From assembly GCA_009617715.1 (NCBI GenBank), contig VTFK01000004.1, positions 310,001 through 374,000 on the forward strand: DNA of 64,000 bases. Direction: 5' to 3'. This document shows, one piece after another, positions 58,584-64,000 of this stretch. The notes beneath the pieces were generated by a model. The model was given only the letters and a program-made list of their open reading frames with translations. It was not told where the DNA came from and ran no database searches. Source of the DNA: Plectrocnemia conspersa (taxonomy: Eukaryota; Arthropoda; Insecta; Trichoptera; Polycentropodidae). The translations under genes were made by a program, and so were the position numbers. The stretch's first letter is position 1. Each line of letters opens with the position of its first letter.

Positions 58584-60686
58584 TAAGCATCACTTCCTCA
58601 AAGATTTTAAATATGCCGTTGCGTTAAAAGTGGGCGAGCAGGAATATATATCCCGGTTAGACCAAAGGTGTATATAAGCGCATATATTATATATAGTGCA
58701 TTTATTTAAAATTCACTTTCATCAGCTCTTCATCGAGAACTACTACCCAGCTTGGGGCACAAGAGAGTTTATTTGAACATGCATTAACTTGGATTATTTC
58801 TCGCACCATCAACAGAGACTGAGGAGCATAAGAAAACAACTGGTACTGGTACAGCCACATAAATTGCATCCATGGATTTTTCAAACGTATGAGTACCTTA
58901 AATATACAAATCAATTTGTCAGTAATAAGTTCAATGCTATTATTTATGCAATATTTATTTGCTTTTATAAAATCAAGTAACCATGTACAATTTTTGTTTA
59001 GTAATTTATTTTTTAAATGACAGCGTCCTATTGCATATAAGCCAAAGAAAATAATTCTATGCCATTGTCAATGTTAACTACATTAGGTTTTTAGGTCAGT
59101 AGCATTTCATTTTAAGTCACAGACACATTGTTACGTGACTAATTGGCGCTTTTGGACTGTTAATACTTAATTGCGGCACCGACTTATGTAATTAAATAAT
59201 CTACAAATTCAAGACTGGAGTAAAATACGAGATGATGGATGAATTTTTTATACCGAGTTTTTCCTCTTAAATATTGTATTTCAAAACCCGTCCGATTATT
59301 TAGACTGTTCTATTTTAGAAATGATTTCGTAGAAAGTACACAGGCTTTCACAAACAATGTGCGCGTTTATAGATATGACGATAATATTTCTGACGTTTTG
59401 GCTCATCAAATGAAAAACGAGAATTGTAACTTTTTGTTGTTATCGAAAATACGATGTTTATTTGTAAAGAGTCGATTAATCACGAAAGTCGTAACAGAGT
59501 TAAAATAAACAATTTCGGGAATTTAATTTTGCGATCAAATATTAATTGATTTGAAAATTTGTTATTTGATTTTAATTAAATATTTTATATTTATATTATT
59601 AATATTAATCATTTTTAATATTGAATAGTATACTAAATAATCTTGAAACAATGTTTGAGTTACTCAATGTAAACATAACATCCTCCTTTAAAAAATACAT
59701 ATGACACATCATGCAATGTTACTTTTAAGTAGATAAAATAACGGAAATGAGCAAATGCTATAAAAAGTATAATGTCTTTAAATATATGTACTATGTTTGT
59801 GTTATGCTAAATATAAGTCAACGTCGGTTAAGTCATAATCAAACTTGAGTTTATTTTATAAATTATTTTTTCATTCAACATACATATGTATAATGAGTAT
59901 TATATATAAATAAGGAAGTTTTTTTACTTTCTTAAATAGAATCATATTTTTAAATATGATCCATGTATGTTTTTATGTTAAGTTTAGACTATGAATACTA
60001 TTTTTGGAATACAAGATTTAAGAGCAAAGAAAATGTATTATATTATATAAGGGAGTTAGAGATAAATTTAGATCTAAAAGAAACATGTAATTTCAAAGTA
60101 CTACTTAAATAATATTATTATATTATTTGCATTTATATAATTTTAATTATTATGTATTATTTATATATATGTATAAAACCAGATACGTATTTTATCAAAA
60201 CATACTTTACAAGGTTTTGTTCAGATCATTGCTTTTTTGAAAGATTTTTGTGAATAAGTTCATCTATACTATCATTTAATTTAAAAATCTTTTAATTAAA
60301 TGATTATCAACAATTCAAAATTAAAATTTAATTTTCTTTACTAAATAATCCTGACGTGAAATTGATATTAAATGTGATAATAAATCCTATGTAATTTTTT
60401 TATTATTAGCTACAATATGAAACTCGTAGAAAATACACATACAATTTAGTAATAAACAACTGGTTAATTATATTATATATAAACAGTACCTTTAATATAT
60501 AATAAATACATTATTATCTGTGACATCTATACATAAATATGTAAATTAACCACATTGCAACTTAAATATGCATTTTTACTTGATAGAGTGTGTTCTAAGT
60601 TTCTCCAAGGCAAAGCTGACTTTGGTATATTTTTCCCGTATAAAACGTCATTTAATGAGTAAGTTTTTGTTGATAAACAATCTTAC
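58584..60686. other. gene-free stretch with weak signals
   Basis: A TATATAAGCGC at about 58672 resembles the TATA context at 596. The plus frame near 58748-58807 (AQESLFEHALTWIISRTIN) is protein-like but stops quickly. The plus frame 59239-59508 (89 codons) has no recognised domain. The rest to 60600 is AT-rich. Confidence 0.35.
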
Positions 60687-60880
60687 AAAACCTAGTCAAG
60701 AGACACAGTACACGCGCGTTTGAAGTCGCGCAAGCAGTGTCCGTGGACCTAGCAGCCGTCGAGAAGCACGTCCAAATTTTTACAATCACACGTGACATGG
60801 TGGGAACACGCTTAGCAGATTTTGCCTCGCTTTCTGACTTCAAGAAAGACGTACTGACGCAACCAAAGATCTATTATATA
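60687..60880 (-). CDS. candidate first exon with TATA box, product unknown
   Basis: On the minus strand TATATAAT (60873-60880) lies 25 bases before an initiator-like TCAGT (+1 near 60855), somewhat closer than usual. After about 57 bases of leader, CCCACCATGTC gives a good Kozak start at 60798. The frame reads MSRVIVKIWTCFSTAARSTD, then TACATSNARVLCLLTRF, and reaches a GTAAGA donor at 60686 (112 coding bases, phase 1). The DNA is about 50% GC. No signal peptide or domain is certain. If spliced there, the rest of the gene lies further left. Without the splice the frame stops after about 11 more codons. Confidence 0.35.
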
Positions 60881-61112
60881 CTGTACGCCTCATTATTTTT
60901 ATAAATTTTATTAAAAATGTATTTTACGCTACACACTTATATAACGAGGCAATCGTCACAACCATATATTATTACAATACGAAATTAAAGATTATCTTAA
61001 TTTAAAAAAATAATAATGATATTTAATTTTATCAAGTCGAGCAATACAGTGCGATAAAAAAGTTAAATTCTGTTGCATTGTCCAAAATTAGTTAGAATTT
61101 GTAAGATCAGGG

Positions 61113-61320
61113 ACCATCATCGCCAGAAATATAACAAGAATCAAGCTGCAGCTTACAGATGCAAGCGACGAGGTCGGAGAACTCTTTACTGAAATGGGGG
61201 CCACAGATTCCGCGTACCGACTAGAGACGCAGCCCCAGCATCACGCCTAAACCGACGGCAGAGGCGCCTAAGCGCACGCTGTCTTTACTGCGCATTGAGA
61301 GTGGAGACTGAGCCTCATCA
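61113..61320. CDS. coding-like island, open on both strands
   Basis: Plus reading, 61113-61250: TIIARNITRIKLQL, then TDASDEVGELFTEMGATDSA and YRLETQPQHHA, stop TAA. It is preceded by a weak acceptor (GATCAG). Minus reading, 61320 to 61221: DEAQSPLSMRSKD, then SVRLGASAVGLGVMLGLRL and TAG. It is preceded by a branch-point-like TACTAAA and the acceptor CCTCAG. Its hydrophobic tail would suit a tail anchor. Both readings are terminal exons with normal composition, and only one can be the driver. The GC-rich island runs to about 61380, which slightly favours the minus reading. I recognise neither product. Confidence 0.4.
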
Positions 61321-64000
61321 CTGAGGGTTTACTTTAGTATCAAAGACCTGCGGTAGCATTCGAGCTCCTAACCAAAACTTCTTCAAAAGCAAACGATCTC
61401 ATATCATTAAATAAACCATATATATAATATAATATAATATTTTTTGCATTATTTAACAATTTAAATATGTCACAGAAATAATAGTAAACACATTAAATTT
61501 TCACAAAGTAAATATCGTAGTCTCAAATATAAATTTATCAACCAAAAATTATTAAAAATAAATTATGAATATGAAAATATGTATATTATGAAAAAATAAA
61601 ATTTCAAAAAATAAAAAAATGTGTGTCATTTTATGAAATACTATTAATCTTAATGAAATGGAAATATATTGACAAACTGACAAACAATTGCTGCCCCCCC
61701 CCCCGCCCCATGGAAACACGGCTCGAGTAACTTTCCCTGTGGAAGTACAGTTAGAATCTTACGCAGGGTATAGTGTTCAATATTTAGTGAAACAGTTAAA
61801 AGATAATAAATTATGGATTAAAATTCTGCAAATTTTAGTCATAATAGACACCGCCAATAAACATTCTATTCACATGTCTTTATCAAAGGCGTAAAAGATT
61901 TTTTTTATTGTTGAGAAAAAGCGTCTTATTGTCCCGCATTTCGAAACAAAATATAGGACCATAGATTTTAGGGTATATTGAGAAAAAATCGACTACCTAT
62001 GTTTCTCAAGTATACAAATTGTTTAATTTTAATTTTTTTATTTCATTTAAATAGAAATAAAATAAACAAATATTTTACAAAGATTTAATTTATTATTCCA
62101 ATGTTCATATAGATAAAAATCGAGCGAATAATTCGAATATTAGATTAAGAACCCTAATGGCCACACAACGGTTGTTTCGCCGCCAGCTCAAAACCTTGAA
62201 GCCACCAAGGCATAGATTAAGAGCTTTGTACAAAATAATTCTGCCTTAAAAACCTTCCAGTATAATAATGAGGTGAGTGCAAAACATATTAACCCAATAC
62301 AGCAGATAAAAAAAAAACTAGAAATAATGAAAAAAGTATGTTGTACTGAGTAATATGCACTTAAAAATGAACAAGTGTCTATTGTACTTTAAGGTGATAT
62401 GTTTATATTTTTTAAACTTGATGTTGTTATTGTTCTTTTATAGCCTGCAACCAGTATACCGATTGTTTGAAAGAAGTGTATGTGCAGATTAGAAGCTATG
62501 GTTTTCTTGTTTTCATGCCTTTTTAAAATAATTAAAATATTTACTAACAAATTTTACGTATTTATAATTTAAAACATAAGTTATCAATCAACTTAGTTGC
62601 CATACCCACGTCGTGAGAATTTTTTATAGCACAAGAAAAATTATTCGATTTCACTACCATCAAAGTTGCAAGAATTTACTGAATGATTATGAAATTTACT
62701 GGCTTTTTTAATATGTACATATAGTGATGGTAATTTAATGTTTACCTAATTATGAAGATCGTTGTGAAACCCAGTGATGAAACTTTTTCAATTTATTAAA
62801 TGACATCACATCAAGCATTAACCATCCGACGACGACGACGCACATGGTCGGTTCACATGTCACATATTGTTTATTTTTTATCGACTGAATTTTGATTTAT
62901 TATAAACACGTATTTTTAACACTCGGACCCTTTGTCAGATCGGCGTCAGATAACGGCGCGATTGTTTCGTTACACAAGTGTGTCATTGTTGACTGTTGTC
63001 ACAATGACAAGTCACACTCGCACGTGCCAATCGCAGGAGGCACGTCCACTGCTGACAAGCCACCGAGACCTACTGCTGTCCGATAATAACAACACGCGAT
63101 AGATGAACAAACGATTATAAGTTCTATCTGAGATAAGATGAGTAGATCGAACTAGACTATTACCAGATCGAACACATGGGAATTTAAGACAATGGTTTTG
63201 TGGTGAGATTGTGTATCTGGGAAATTGGTTCGGTGTGAAGATTGTACCAACTCGATGCAATACCTTGTGTTGTTATGATGGGAGAAAAATTAGTCTAATT
63301 GCTGGATGAGGTGGATTTATGACTTTTTATGTTTCGTGGTTCAGTGATAATTATATGTACAGGTGAATTATTATTATTATTATAATGGTGCTACCGAGAA
63401 GTAACAGGATTATAGCAACACCAAGTCTATCCGTTAAATTAATTGAAAATTTCAAGGAGTGAATATGTTTATTGACACTAACATAACATATTAAATATGC
63501 ATGTAATTTATTTTAAAACTATAGCTCAATTATGTATTTTCATCAATAATCGATAAAGGCATTTTAACGATCAATAGCTAACAATATTTTATGGTAATAA
63601 CGGATTTTATTTAAACTACATAATTTTTCTACAGATCCATTAAACATAATAACATGTAATTTTATTTCTTATGCCGCATTTGTTAAACCATAATGTTGCG
63701 GAAGTTGTTAACATTATAATTTATAATACTTGCGCTTTAATCTATAGCGATAAAAAAATATAACTTAAACAATAAAATTAAATTAAAAATATATATTAAT
63801 TTAGGAAGACTTGCAGTCAAATTTTATATGACTGGATAATTAAAATATTATTTATGACAACTTACAGTTAATTAAATGTTATAATTGCCTATCAACCTTT
63901 ACATATGAATAGTTTAATTAAAATCGACTATAACAAAAAAACATGTCAGCTTAAACTGAGTTACAAAAATTGATATAGAAATCAAATAAAAGGTGAAGAT
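61321..64000. other. AT-rich with GC-richer patches at 61.7, 62.15 and 62.9-63.1 kb
   Basis: A run of 11 C, then GCCCC, lies at 61694-61709, at the start of a 68-codon plus frame (61688-61894) of unknown nature. At 62157 a 31-codon ATG frame (MATQRLFRRQLKTLKPPRHR) has no context. The patch 62920-63120 is about 50% GC, with initiator-like TCAGAT words, an E-box CACGTG and a 32-codon ATG frame at 63004 (MTSHTRTCQSQEARPLLTSH). It could be a 5' exon, unproven. From 63300 it is AT-rich. Confidence 0.35.

Overview
The window reads as nuclear DNA of an insect. It is very AT-rich, with long gene-free stretches, weak short ORFs on both strands, canonical GT/AG splice-site candidates, degenerate non-LTR retrotransposons, tRNA-derived SINEs, foldback MITEs, and hAT and mariner remnants. 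Nothing resembles a prokaryotic operon, phage, CRISPR array or rRNA/tRNA locus. Lepidoptera is my guess from the style of the repeats, but the sequence does not prove the order.

Only one stretch is a gene I can name. It is a 51-codon minus-strand exon at 19240-19392 that encodes the phosphate-binding cassette end of a cyclic-nucleotide-binding domain, of the Epac (cAMP-activated Rap exchange factor, RAPGEF3/4-like) N-terminal type. Other coding-like exons carry no recognisable product. They are 4189-4317 (-), 32407-32545 (-), a 31-nt microexon at 23433-23463 (-), 43125-43508 (-), 56520-56592 (+), 60687-60798 (-) and a two-strand island at 61113-61320. Most of 4-43 kb may therefore be intron of one or more minus-strand genes.

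Layout: 0.5-1 kb has a TATA/initiator promoter candidate. At 5.2 kb there is a decayed Jockey-type reverse transcriptase. The 3' piece of a second non-LTR family is at 10.4 kb. A palindromic MITE is at 12.9 kb and a tRNA-SINE at 14.7 kb. A tandem array of about 200-bp units, each with a conserved GC-rich box, spans 15.4-17.1 kb. The Epac exon is at 19.2 kb, followed at 20.3-22.5 kb by nested or adjacent non-LTR and hAT debris. A GC-rich perfect hairpin is at 27.2 kb and a second SINE with a foldback tail at 29.2 kb. From 33.1 to 35.2 kb there are two AT-rich tandem arrays and a mariner fossil. At 37.7-39.7 kb about three units of a 0.6-0.8 kb repeat each carry a GC-rich box, and that box recurs at 45.0 kb. 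Further copies of the non-LTR family lie at 44.5 and 49.8-51.5 kb. A foldback MITE family is at 49.1, 55.5 and 55.85-56.04 kb. A 1.0-kb element with CACTA-type ends and subterminal repeats is at 57.6-58.6 kb. The last 3.5 kb holds several GC-richer, possibly exonic islands.

The genes do not form a pathway here. The window is best read as intron or intergenic DNA around an Epac exon, shaped by many old mobile elements. No complete, undescribed functional system is demonstrable. The most unusual items are the conserved-box tandem arrays, the CACTA-like element and the foldback structures.
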